Shown here: positions 32,111 to 39,652 of the stretch, one piece after another | How positions within the stretch are numbered: the first letter of the stretch is position 1 | Layout of the letters: each line of letters opens with the position of its first letter | Assembly (NCBI GenBank): GCA_039185015.1 | Contig: JBCDAU010000003.1 | Coordinates: 124,001-188,000 of the forward strand | Length of the DNA stretch: 64,000 nt | DNA from: JBCBSZ01 sp039185015 | Lineage (GTDB): Bacteria > Actinomycetota > Acidimicrobiia > Acidimicrobiales > Poriferisodalaceae | Direction: 5' to 3' | Program-made: the position numbers and the translations under genes | The notes under the pieces: generated by a model | What the model saw: the letters and a program-made list of their open reading frames with translations, nothing else | Database searches by the model: none | Told to the model about the DNA's origin: nothing

Positions 32111-33204
32111 GTCGTCAGCGTCCGGTCGGGCACGGTGACCTCACCGTCGAGCTCGGCGATCTCGCTCGATGCGGCGACGATCGCGCCGTCGACCTTCGCC
32201 TCCGGGCCGGCGATGACGAGGAACTCCCGCAACCGCGTGTGCGACACGCGGCCGACCCGCTCGCCCGCCGGGTTGTGGATCCCGATGCGGGCGCCGACGT
32301 AGCGCGCTTGGCCGACGCTCACGACCCGGACCGCGCCGTGCGGCGAGCACCACTCGACGACATCGTCGACCGGTACCCACGCCTCGTCGCTCACCGACAC
32401 GATCACGACCCCCGCCTTGACGCGCTCGATGACCGAGGCGAGCGCGAGCGGCATCGCCCGTCGTTGGTTGAACGCGCTGCGGCCGGCCGGGTCGCGGAGG
32501 TCGATCCGCTTTCGGGCCACCCCGTACGCCTCGGGCTCGTCGGCCGCGACGATGGTCTCCCACACGTGGTAGTTCGATTCGTACCGGTGCTGGTTGTACG
32601 GCGGATCGAGGTAGGCGACGTCGACCGGGTGCAGCTCGTCCACGAGGTCCTCAGCTCGCCCCTGCAGCGCCCGGCCCGGACCCGAGAGCAGGTCGGGCGC
32701 CCGCAGGGTGAGGCGGCGGCTCGACCTCGGCGCCCACGTCTTGAGGTACGCCATCTGCACGCCGGTGGTGGAGTCGACCCGGTCGGCCGCCTGGAGCAAC
32801 GCGGTCAACAGGACCGGTCGCAACACCTCGTCGTCGATGACGTCGATGGCGCCGCGGATGGCGTCGATCCGCTGCCCGTTCTCGGGCTGGAAGAAGCGCG
32901 CCTGGCGGCAGAACGTCTCGGTCACGTAGCCGTCGACGCCGGGGAGCGCGTCGAGCTCGGCGAGCACGGCGGCGAGCCGCTCGTGGTCGATGCGGTCGGC
33001 ATCGGTCGCAACGGCGCACGATGCGAGCACGTGCGCGGCCCGGGTCCGATCGACCGCGGTGACGTCCAGGCCCGTCGCCTTGAGCGCGGCGGCCACCCGG
33101 GCCGAGCCGCTGAACAGATCGAGCGCCGTGGACGCTCCGGTGCCGCCGGCGAGCGCGGCGATCACCGGGACGAGCCGACGCTTCGATCCCAGGTACTTGA
33201 TCAC
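32095..33204 (-). CDS. D12-class adenine-specific DNA methyltransferase (orphan)
   Basis: 369 residues. N-terminal MIKYLGSKRRLVPVI and LDLFSGSARVAAALK form the SAM-binding motif I region (K-Y-x-G-x-K, D-x-F-x-G-S), and the catalytic motif is VAYLDPPYNQHRY (DPPY). This matches Dam/D12-class N6-adenine methylases. No restriction endonuclease gene adjoins it, so it is an orphan, perhaps regulatory, enzyme. The recognition sequence cannot be deduced. Confidence 0.85.
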   Translation of the reverse strand: MIKYLGSKRRLVPVIAALAGGTGASTALDLFSGSARVAAALKATGLDVTAVDRTRAAHVLASCAVATDADRIDHERLAAVLAELDALPGVDGYVTETFCRQARFFQPENGQRIDAIRGAIDVIDDEVLRPVLLTALLQAADRVDSTTGVQMAYLKTWAPRSSRRLTLRAPDLLSGPGRALQGRAEDLVDELHPVDVAYLDPPYNQHRYESNYHVWETIVAADEPEAYGVARKRIDLRDPAGRSAFNQRRAMPLALASVIERVKAGVVIVSVSDEAWVPVDDVVEWCSPHGAVRVVSVGQARYVGARIGIHNPAGERVGRVSHTRLREFLVIAGPEAKVDGAIVAASSEIAELDGEVTVPDRTLTTQSEN

Positions 33205-33254
33205 CGACCGGTCCTGACGCCAGCATCGGACTCCAGGCGACGTGGCACAGCGAG

Positions 33255-33677
33255 GTGGACGACGTGACCGAACGAGGCCGGCTGGAAGTGATGACTCCCG
33301 ACGAGTGCCTCCAGCTCGTCGCCGCCGACGAGATCGGCCGGCTCGCCCTCGGCACCGGGGGCACGCCCGAGATCTTCCCGGTCAACTACGCCCTGGCCGA
33401 CGGCGAGATCATCTTCCGCACCGACGAGGGCCTCAAGCTCACCCTCGCCGAGCAGCACCAGGTCGCCTTCGAGGTCGACGGACTCGACCGCAGGGCTCGC
33501 GAGGGGTGGAGCGTCGTGATCAAGGGCCGGGCCCAGGAGGTCACGGTGCACGACCGCCCCGAGCTCCGCGAGCGGGTCTCGTCGCTGGCGCTGTACCCCT
33601 GGGCCGAGGGCGACCGAGGTCACTGGGTGCGGATCGTGCCGTCGCAGGTCAGCGGACGCCGGGTGATCCACCGCTGA
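33255..33677 (+). CDS. Pyridoxamine 5'-phosphate oxidase-like (PPOX) flavoprotein
   Basis: 140 residues from GTG 33255 (GTG 33264 possible). Split-barrel fold: PDECLQLVAADEIGRLALG, PEIFPVNYALADGEIIFRTD and GWSVVIKGRAQEV follow the pattern of PPOX-class FMN- or F420-binding proteins, including nitroimidazole-resistance-like ones. Cofactor and substrate not assignable. Confidence 0.8.
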   Translation: MDDVTERGRLEVMTPDECLQLVAADEIGRLALGTGGTPEIFPVNYALADGEIIFRTDEGLKLTLAEQHQVAFEVDGLDRRAREGWSVVIKGRAQEVTVHDRPELRERVSSLALYPWAEGDRGHWVRIVPSQVSGRRVIHR

Positions 33678-33686
33678 CGCTGTCGG

Positions 33687-34094
33687 TCAGGGGCGGATCA
33701 GCAGCTCGTGGCGGCTGATCTCCTCGAACACCGCGTTGGCGACGCGGATGTCGTCGTCGAACCCGGTCGGATCGTCGACGTCGTCGATCGAGTCGGACTG
33801 ATCGACGAAGTACTCGATCGCTCCTCGCAGCAGGGCCCGTCGATCACCGTCGAGCGTCGGCGCGTCGTCCAGCGCAGAGAGCAACGCAGCGGCGAGCGCC
33901 CTCGCGGCGTCGCCGTCGACGAGGTTGGGACCATCGACGAGCGACTCGACGTGACCGAGGTGACCGACGATCCGGGCTCGCAGACCGGGCACCTCGTCGA
34001 GCCCGGTCGGCACGCACATCGCCACGAACCGATCTCGTTCGCCGGGATGGAGGATGCCGTCGACGAGCACGTCGGGCTGGGGGAGGTGGCTCAC
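33687..34094 (-). CDS. DUF1232/YkvA-like small protein
   Basis: 135 residues. Helical and acidic. The C-terminal segment YFVDQSDSIDDVDDPTGFDD resembles the DUF1232 core (Y-x-x-x-P-x-D-x-I-P-D ... G-x-x-D-D), but the membrane-like hydrophobic character of that family is weak. Function unknown. Confidence 0.5.
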   Translation of the reverse strand: MSHLPQPDVLVDGILHPGERDRFVAMCVPTGLDEVPGLRARIVGHLGHVESLVDGPNLVDGDAARALAAALLSALDDAPTLDGDRRALLRGAIEYFVDQSDSIDDVDDPTGFDDDIRVANAVFEEISRHELLIRP

Positions 34095-34149
34095 GCCGCC
34101 GAGTCTGCCCGCTGGGGGTGGTGGCGTCGAACGAGCGATCGCCGCCGGA

Positions 34150-35235
34150 TCACAGCTCGGCGATGAGCGCGCCGGCGTCGTGGTCGTCGGCGGCGAGGAA
34201 GGGGCGGGTCAGGAGCTCGGCCATCAGGTCGTCGCCCCGCTCGTTGCCCCCCTCGAGGTCGCTGACGACCACCGAGCTGAAGATCTGCTGGAGCCACGAC
34301 ATGCGGATGTCGCGCCACAGCTGGTCGAGCGAGTAGTCGGTGACCCCGAGCTCGACGAGCGTCGAGTGGTAGCCGGTGACGAGGTCGTCCTCGACGGAGC
34401 GGCGCACCTCGGCGGTCATCGACCCACCGAGCAGGTTGGCGACGTCCCAGGCCCCGACGTGACGGGTGGAGAGCTGGAAGTCGACCATCGTCACGGTGTC
34501 GTCGCCGGCGGAGCCGCCGAAGAGGTAGTTCTCGGCCCGGCAATCGGTGTGAGCGAAGGTCTGGTTGCCCTGCTCGTCCCACCACTCGAGCAGACGGGAG
34601 TAGCGGGGGATGACCTCACCCGCAGCGGCGAGGGCCTTCGGTGGCACCCGGGGTCCCCACACCTCCACGAAGCCGTCCCACCGCATCTCGGCGAGCGCCT
34701 GCGACGCGGCGTACATCGGGTTGTTCATCGGCGGGAGCCAGTCGAGGGCGTGCAACGCGGGCGACTCCCAGAAGGTCGCGTGCAGGCCGGCGGCGGTCTC
34801 CAGGATCCGCCGGGCGTCCTCGGCGTCGATCCCGGCGATCTGGTCGGGACAACGGGCGCCCGAGATGTCCTCGAGCAGGAGCACGAACGGCACCGTGCCC
34901 TCGGCCGCGCCGACGTGGTAGGGCTTCGGCACCCGGACGCGATCGAGGTCGGACGCGAGCTGGCGGTAGAAGCTGATCTCCCGGTCGTAGAAGCCCATGG
35001 CGAGGCACAGCCCCACGCTCTCCTCGGACGGCGAGGCGCCCTTCGCGATGAGCGTGGCGGGCCCGGTCTCACCCGGCTCGTAGGTGAGGGTCAGACGGAC
35101 GATCTCGCCGAGGATGCCGACCCCGGTACCGAGGTCGTCGACCCGGACCTCGGCGACCCGACCGACGCCCTCGGCGTCGACCTCGTTCAACCAGGCGGCG
35201 TCGATCTCCGACGCACGAGCGGGCACCGCGACCAT
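34150..35235 (-). CDS. CHK/ecdysteroid-kinase-like phosphotransferase
   Basis: 361 residues. Aminoglycoside phosphotransferase/kinase-like fold: Lys in ATLIAKGASPSEES, LLLEDISGARCPDQIAG linker motif, catalytic loop FAHTDCRAENYLFGG, and metal site TVTMVDFQLSTRHVG. The family (DUF1679/EcKinase-like) phosphorylates small alcohols; several actinobacterial members sit near lipid genes. Substrate unknown. Confidence 0.75.
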   Translation of the reverse strand: MVAVPARASEIDAAWLNEVDAEGVGRVAEVRVDDLGTGVGILGEIVRLTLTYEPGETGPATLIAKGASPSEESVGLCLAMGFYDREISFYRQLASDLDRVRVPKPYHVGAAEGTVPFVLLLEDISGARCPDQIAGIDAEDARRILETAAGLHATFWESPALHALDWLPPMNNPMYAASQALAEMRWDGFVEVWGPRVPPKALAAAGEVIPRYSRLLEWWDEQGNQTFAHTDCRAENYLFGGSAGDDTVTMVDFQLSTRHVGAWDVANLLGGSMTAEVRRSVEDDLVTGYHSTLVELGVTDYSLDQLWRDIRMSWLQQIFSSVVVSDLEGGNERGDDLMAELLTRPFLAADDHDAGALIAEL

Positions 35236-35316
35236 GGACTCCCCTTCCCCTCGGAACGGCGACGGTAGCCAACCCGGGTCCCCGCCGAGAAGACAGCGGA
35301 GACCCGGATCGTGTGG

Positions 35317-36033
35317 CTACGCCGTGGCCCAGATCAGGACCTCGGCACCGTCGGTGCCGGCGGTGAGCCGGGGCTCGCCTGCTGCGGTGAGTCGGACGGC
35401 GTCGCCGGCGTCGAGCTCGTCGGCGCCCTCGAGCAGCGTCGAGCCACGGGCCACGAAGAGGTGCACGTGGCGGTCGTCGGGGACGGCGACCTCCTCGCCC
35501 GCGCCGAGGCGGCCACCCCAGAGCACGGCGTCACGCTGCCGGAGCCCGATCGCGGCGTCGTGGCCCTTGCCCGAGGCGATCGGCACGAGGCCGCCCCGTT
35601 CGAGCTCGCCGTTGATGTCGAGCTGCTCGTAGGACGGATCGACCGACTCGGTGTCGGGCAGCACCCACATCTGCACGAAGTGGACGTCGGTGTCGGGGCT
35701 GGCGTTCATCTCGGAGTGCCAGATCCCGGTACCCGCGCTCATCCGTTGGGCGAGGCCCGGATAGATGATCCCCCGGTTCCTGAGCGTGTCCTTGTGCTCG
35801 AGCTCGCCGTCGAGCACCCAGGTGATGATCTCCATGTCGCGGTGGGGGTGGGTGTCGAAGCCCGTGCCGCCGCTCACGACGTCGTCGTTGCTGACGAGCA
35901 GGAGGCCGTGGTTGGTGTTCTGATGGTCGTAGTGGTGGCCGAAGCTGAACGAGTGCTTCGAGTCCAGCCAGCCGGCTCGGGTGTGGAAGCGGTCCTTCGC
36001 CCGCCGGACGTCGATGGTGGGGGTGGTGGTCAT
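35317..36033 (-). CDS. Pirin family protein
   Basis: 238 residues from ATG 36033. Bicupin with the pirin iron site in motif 1 (FDTHPHRDMEIITWVLDGEL, His-x-His ... His) and GTGIWHSEMNASPDTDVHFV, then a C-terminal cupin. Pirins act as quercetinases or redox cofactors. Divergent from a MarR gene across an A/T-rich 81-bp gap. Confidence 0.9.
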   Translation of the reverse strand: MTTTPTIDVRRAKDRFHTRAGWLDSKHSFSFGHHYDHQNTNHGLLLVSNDDVVSGGTGFDTHPHRDMEIITWVLDGELEHKDTLRNRGIIYPGLAQRMSAGTGIWHSEMNASPDTDVHFVQMWVLPDTESVDPSYEQLDINGELERGGLVPIASGKGHDAAIGLRQRDAVLWGGRLGAGEEVAVPDDRHVHLFVARGSTLLEGADELDAGDAVRLTAAGEPRLTAGTDGAEVLIWATA

Positions 36034-36114
36034 GTCTCTTCCAACCTGGTGGGCCCTCAATATATTTCCGTTCGCAACTATTTCGATCGCACGGATCTCT
36101 CTAGGCTGATCAAC
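36034..36114. promoter_or_regulatory. A/T-rich divergent promoter region of the pirin and MarR genes
   Basis: The 81-bp gap has a run of low GC (CAATATATTTCC about 36058-36069) unlike its surroundings, followed by two near-direct repeats, TTTCCGTTCGCA and TTTCGATCGCA. MarR pairs with divergent target genes usually carry their operator here. No perfect palindrome was found. Confidence 0.35.
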
Positions 36115-36570
36115 GTGCCCCGCCGACCCACCGACGCCGAGCTCGCGACCTGGGAAGCCTTCCAGCGCTACCAGCGCAGCGTCGTCGAGCGCCTCGACGC
36201 CGAGCTCCGGGCCGAGACCGACCTCACCCTCGACGAGTACGACGTGCTCCACCAGCTCCGCGTCGCCCCCGACCGACGACTCCGGATGGGTGAGCTCGCC
36301 GAACTCGTCGTCATCACCCGTTCCTCGTGCTCTCGACTGGTCGACCGACTCGCGAAGCGAGGCCTCGTGGCGCGCGAGCGCGACGAGGCCGACCGTCGGG
36401 TCGTGTGGGCGCACCTCACCGACGAGGGGAGGAAGCGGCACCGACGAGCGGCGCCCGTGCACCTGCGCGGCATCGCCCGGTGGTTCGCCGAGCCACTCGA
36501 CGCACCCGCCCTCGACGGGATCGACCGGGCGTTGAGGTGCTGGTCGGAGGAGGCGGCGCCGATACGGTGA
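36115..36570 (+). CDS. MarR family transcriptional regulator
   Basis: 151 residues from GTG 36115. Winged helix DRRLRMGELAELVVITRSSC-SRLVDRLAKRGLV and wing ERDEADRRVVWAHLTDEGR are textbook MarR. It probably responds to phenolic or oxidative ligands and regulates the divergent pirin gene. The selenoprotein W-like gene starts 5 bp after its stop, so the two are likely co-transcribed. Confidence 0.9.
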   Translation: MPRRPTDAELATWEAFQRYQRSVVERLDAELRAETDLTLDEYDVLHQLRVAPDRRLRMGELAELVVITRSSCSRLVDRLAKRGLVARERDEADRRVVWAHLTDEGRKRHRRAAPVHLRGIARWFAEPLDAPALDGIDRALRCWSEEAAPIR

Positions 36571-36575
36571 GCGGC

Positions 36576-36845
36576 GTGAACAAGCACCGCATCGAGCTCA
36601 CCTACTGCGTTCCCTGAGACTATTCGTCCCGCGCCGTGAGCGCGGTCTCCGATCTGCTCGCCAACTACCAGCACGTCATCGAGGATCTCCGGATCGTCAC
36701 CGGCGGCTCCGGGGTCTTCGACGTCACCGTGGACGGCGAGCTCATCTACTCCAAGAAGCGTGAGGGCCGGCACGCCCATCCCGGTGAGGTCCTCGAGCGC
36801 TTCACGGCGCTCGTCGGCCCTGACGTGCCTCGCTACGGCTCGTGA
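36576..36845 (+). CDS. SelW/Rdx family selenoprotein, CxxU (TGA at 36615 read as Sec)
   Basis: 89 residues with Sec at position 14. The N-terminus VNKHRIELTYCVPU holds Cys11-x-x-Sec14, the CxxU redox motif of selenoprotein W. Downstream, RAVSAVSDLLANYQ, GSGVFDVTVDGELIYSKKRE and GRHAHPGEVLERF match the Rdx family pattern (GGxFEVxVDGxxIxSKKxxGRFP). Terminating at the TGA would leave 13 residues. A SECIS-like hairpin follows. Rdx proteins have a thioredoxin-like fold and thiol-redox roles. Its stop overlaps the GTG of the downstream SDR gene, and a MarR gene lies just upstream. Confidence 0.9.
36615..36645 (+). promoter_or_regulatory. Sec codon UGA and bacterial SECIS element of the SelW-like gene
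   Basis: TGA at 36615-36617. Stem CCGCGC (36629-36634) pairs perfectly with GCGCGG (36640-36645); loop CGTGA (36635-36639). The loop G lies 18 nt past the UGA, identical in spacing and loop to the element in the gene at 38759. Confidence 0.8.
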
Positions 36846-37786
36846 ACGGGTTCGGGAACGGCACCACCACCGATGAGGTGTTGTCCGGCCTCGACCTGAC
36901 CGGCCGTCGGTACCTCGTCACCGGCGCGAACTCGGGTCTCGGCACCGAGACCGTCCGGGCGTTGACCGCCCATGGCGCGCATGTCACCGCAGCGGTCCGC
37001 GACCCCGACGCGGCGCGCGACGTGCTCGATCCCCTGCTGGGCGACCGTCCGGAAGCGCTCGACACGGTTCGCATCGACCTCGGCGACCTCACGAGCGTGC
37101 GAGCCGCGGCGGCGGAGCTGCTCGATCGGGGCGGCCGCTTCGACGGGGTGTGCAACAACGCCGGTCTGGCCAGCACCCCACCGGGCACGACCGTCGACGG
37201 GTTCGAGACCCAGTTCGGCACCAACCACGTGGGTCACTTCGTCTTCGTCGCCCGCCTGCTCCCGCTGCTGCTCGACGGGCCGCCCGTCCGCGTGGTCAAC
37301 GTGAGCTCGGCTGCGCACCGTCTCGCCGCCGTCGACCTCGACGACCCCAACTGGGAGCGGACGCCGTACGAGAAGTGGGCGGCCTACGGCGCCTCGAAGT
37401 CGGCCAACATCCTCCACGCCGTCGAGCTGACCCGCCGCTACGCCGACCGGGGCCTCGTCGCCAATGCTGTGCACCCCGGCGGCATCAGCACCCGGCTCGG
37501 CCGCCACCTCGTGCCCGGCGACCGGGAGGCGATCCCCGACATCATGCGGCGCACGGGCGAAGCCGCCTACAAGTCGCTCGAGGCCGGCACGGCCACGCAG
37601 GTCTGGGCGCTCACCCATCCCTCGCTCGAGGGCGTGGGCGGCCGCTACCTCCTCGACTGCTCGATCGGCGAGGAGTACGAGCACCCCGAGGCCATCGGTG
37701 GGCACGCCCCCTGGGCACTCGACGCCGACGCCGCCCGCCGACTGTGGACGATCTCCGAGGAGCTCACCGGCGAGTCGGTCTCCTGA
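36842..37786 (+). CDS. Short-chain dehydrogenase/reductase
   Basis: 314 residues from GTG 36842, overlapping the SelW-like stop (GTGA). Rossmann fold with cofactor loop LVTGANSGLGTET (TGxxxGxG), NNAG in VCNNAGLAS, catalytic Ser in VNVSSAAHR and Y-x-x-x-K in AAYGASKSAN. Resembles the retinol/light-dependent protochlorophyllide reductase-like SDRs. Substrate unknown; translational coupling to a selenoprotein suggests a linked redox task. Confidence 0.85.
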   Translation: MNGFGNGTTTDEVLSGLDLTGRRYLVTGANSGLGTETVRALTAHGAHVTAAVRDPDAARDVLDPLLGDRPEALDTVRIDLGDLTSVRAAAAELLDRGGRFDGVCNNAGLASTPPGTTVDGFETQFGTNHVGHFVFVARLLPLLLDGPPVRVVNVSSAAHRLAAVDLDDPNWERTPYEKWAAYGASKSANILHAVELTRRYADRGLVANAVHPGGISTRLGRHLVPGDREAIPDIMRRTGEAAYKSLEAGTATQVWALTHPSLEGVGGRYLLDCSIGEEYEHPEAIGGHAPWALDADAARRLWTISEELTGESVS

Positions 37787-37789
37787 CAC

Positions 37790-37830
37790 CCGGCTGGGGC
37801 CCCCGGAGCTCGGTGCTCCGTCCCCCTCCC
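37790..37830. terminator. Possible hairpin between convergent genes
   Basis: After the SDR stop, CGGAG-N6-CTCCG is embedded between GGGGCCCC and GTCCCC, forming a GC-rich imperfect hairpin without a T-run. It separates the SDR gene from the DUF3097 gene that ends at 37868. Confidence 0.3.
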
Positions 37831-37867
37831 GAGGTCGTCGCCCTGCCGGGCTGCGGGCGGGCCGTGA

Positions 37868-38695
37868 TCACGGATCAGGCGGTGGGGCGACGAAGTCGAT
37901 GAGCTCCTCGACCGCGCCGACCAGCCCCGGCTCCAGATCGGCGTAGCTGGTCACACGACCGAGCACCTGACGCCAGAACGCCGCCGGGGTGTCGCGGACT
38001 CCGAGGGCGGCGAGCACGCCTTCCTTCCACGGCTGCCCGGGTGGGATCACGGGCCAGGCCCGGATGCCGAGCACCGAGGGGCGCACCGCCTGCCACACGT
38101 CGACGTACGGATGGCCGGTCACCAGCACGTGCGGACCCGTCACCGCTGCGGCGATCCGTGACTCCTTCGAGCCGTCGACGAGGTGGTCCAGCAGGATGCC
38201 CAGGCGCCGGTCGGGACCGGGGTCGATCTCGTCGACCACGGCGCGGAGGTCGTCGGCGCCGTCGAGGATGCCGACGACCACGCCGAGCTCGCGGAGGTCG
38301 TCACCCCACACCCGCTCGACCAGCTCGGCGTCGTGCACGCCCTCGACGAGCATCCGACTCCCGCGGGCGATGCGCGCGACGGTCGGTCGGACGTCGGCGA
38401 TCGAGCCCGAGGCCGTCGTCCTCGTGGAAGGCGCCTCGGCCGGCCGGGGCGGCCCGAGCGACACGACCCGGCCGTCGACCACGAAGCCGCCGGTGACGAC
38501 GTGGTAGGTCCGGTTGCGCCCACTGTCGTCCCGGAGGGCGACGAGCCCGCCGCCGAAGCGGACCACCCGGCCCTGCTCCCCCGTCCCCCGGTGCGTCACG
38601 ACGAGCCCCGGCTCGGCGGGCACGGTGGGATGCTCCGGGCGGCGCGGGCGACGCCGTTGCAGATCGATCGGCTCGGCGGCGCGCCAGCGGGGCAT
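37868..38695 (-). CDS. DUF3097 family protein
   Basis: 275 residues. Matches the actinobacterial DUF3097 pattern: LVVTHRGTGEQGRVVRFGGG, LVEGVHDAELVERVWGDDLR, VVVGILDGADDLRAVV, GRRLGILLDHLVDGSKESRI and VLVTGHPYVDVWQAVRP. The middle of the protein resembles a Toprim-like domain (E-G-x-x-D-A, D-H-x-x-D-x-S). A nucleic-acid role is plausible but not shown. Confidence 0.75.
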   Translation of the reverse strand: MPRWRAAEPIDLQRRRPRRPEHPTVPAEPGLVVTHRGTGEQGRVVRFGGGLVALRDDSGRNRTYHVVTGGFVVDGRVVSLGPPRPAEAPSTRTTASGSIADVRPTVARIARGSRMLVEGVHDAELVERVWGDDLRELGVVVGILDGADDLRAVVDEIDPGPDRRLGILLDHLVDGSKESRIAAAVTGPHVLVTGHPYVDVWQAVRPSVLGIRAWPVIPPGQPWKEGVLAALGVRDTPAAFWRQVLGRVTSYADLEPGLVGAVEELIDFVAPPPDP

Positions 38696-38758
38696 GCCGC
38701 AACGCTACGAAGGCCGCCGACCACAGCCGCGGACCCGGGCGAGGGCTACGGTTCCGCC

Positions 38759-39652
38759 ATGGCCGCCGATCGGGATCCCGCCTTCACGACCTTCGTCCGG
38801 TACATGGACCGGTCCCGGGACTTCTACGCCGCCCAGGGCTACGACCGGCCGTATCGGTGGGCGCACCACGAGGACGTCCCGTTCGAACGGCCGACGGTGG
38901 AGCGGTCGGCCGCCCGTGTCGGGATCGTCACGACCACGGCGATGCACCGCGACGATGTCGACACCGACGACCCGAGCGCTTCGGGGGGCGCGTTCGCCGC
39001 GGGGACGACGCCGGCACCGGCGCGGATGCACACCTCACATCTGGAGTGGGACCAGGAGACGACCCACACCGACGACGTCGACACCTTCTTGCCGCTGCAC
39101 CGCCTGGCCGAGCTCGCCGAGGCCGGACGGATCGGCTCGGTCGCCCCTCGCTACTACGGCGTCCCGACGCTCTACAGCCATCGACAGACCCAGCGGAACG
39201 CCGAGAAGGTCGAGGCCTGGGCCCGGGAGGACGAGGTCGACGTCGTCCTCCTCGTCCCGCTCTGACCGGTCTGTCACCAGGCCGTGAGCCTGGTCGCACG
39301 ACACCTCGAGTCGGTCGGCATCCCGACGGTGATCGCTGGGAGCGCTCGCGACATCGTCGAGCACTGCGGCGTCCCGCGGTTCTGCTTCACCGACTTCCCG
39401 CTCGGCAACCCGTGCGGCAAGCCGGGGGACGCGGCGATGCAGACCGCGATCGTCGAGCAGGCCCTCGACCTGCTGTGGTCGGCCACCGCCCCCCGCACCA
39501 CCGTCCAGACCCCGTTCGTCTGGGATGAGACCGGTTCGTGGCGGACCCGGTTCATGCGGGTCGACGAGGAGACGCTGCCCGGCCTCCGGCGCGCCGGCGA
39601 GGAGCGGCGGGCCAAGCAGGAGGCCAAGCGGGCGGCCCGCTCCCCGGGCTAG
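38759..39652 (+). CDS. Glycine/betaine/proline reductase selenoprotein-B-like protein, UxxC (TGA at 39263 read as Sec)
   Basis: 297 residues with Sec at position 169. The N-terminal part, FVRYMDRSRDFYAAQGYDRP and YRWAHHEDVPFERP, and the downstream GIPTVIAGSARDIVEHCGVP and FTDFPLGNPCGKP, match the short GrdB/PrdB-like family. The TGA falls in VVLLVPL-U-PVCHQAV, giving U169-x-x-C172; reductase B subunits carry Sec or Cys there. The frame continues 128 codons past the TGA. A SECIS-like hairpin follows. Known GrdB/PrdB proteins cleave reductively in amino-acid fermentation; this short standalone form has no other reductase subunits nearby, so its reaction is unknown. Its stop overlaps the convergent nicotinate phosphoribosyltransferase stop (CTAG). 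Confidence 0.9.
39263..39294 (+). promoter_or_regulatory. Sec codon UGA and bacterial SECIS element of the selenoprotein-B-like gene
   Basis: TGA at 39263-39265. Stem ACCAGGC (39276-39282) pairs perfectly with GCCTGGT (39288-39294); loop CGTGA (39283-39287). Loop G is 18 nt past the UGA, matching the 36615 element. Confidence 0.8.
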
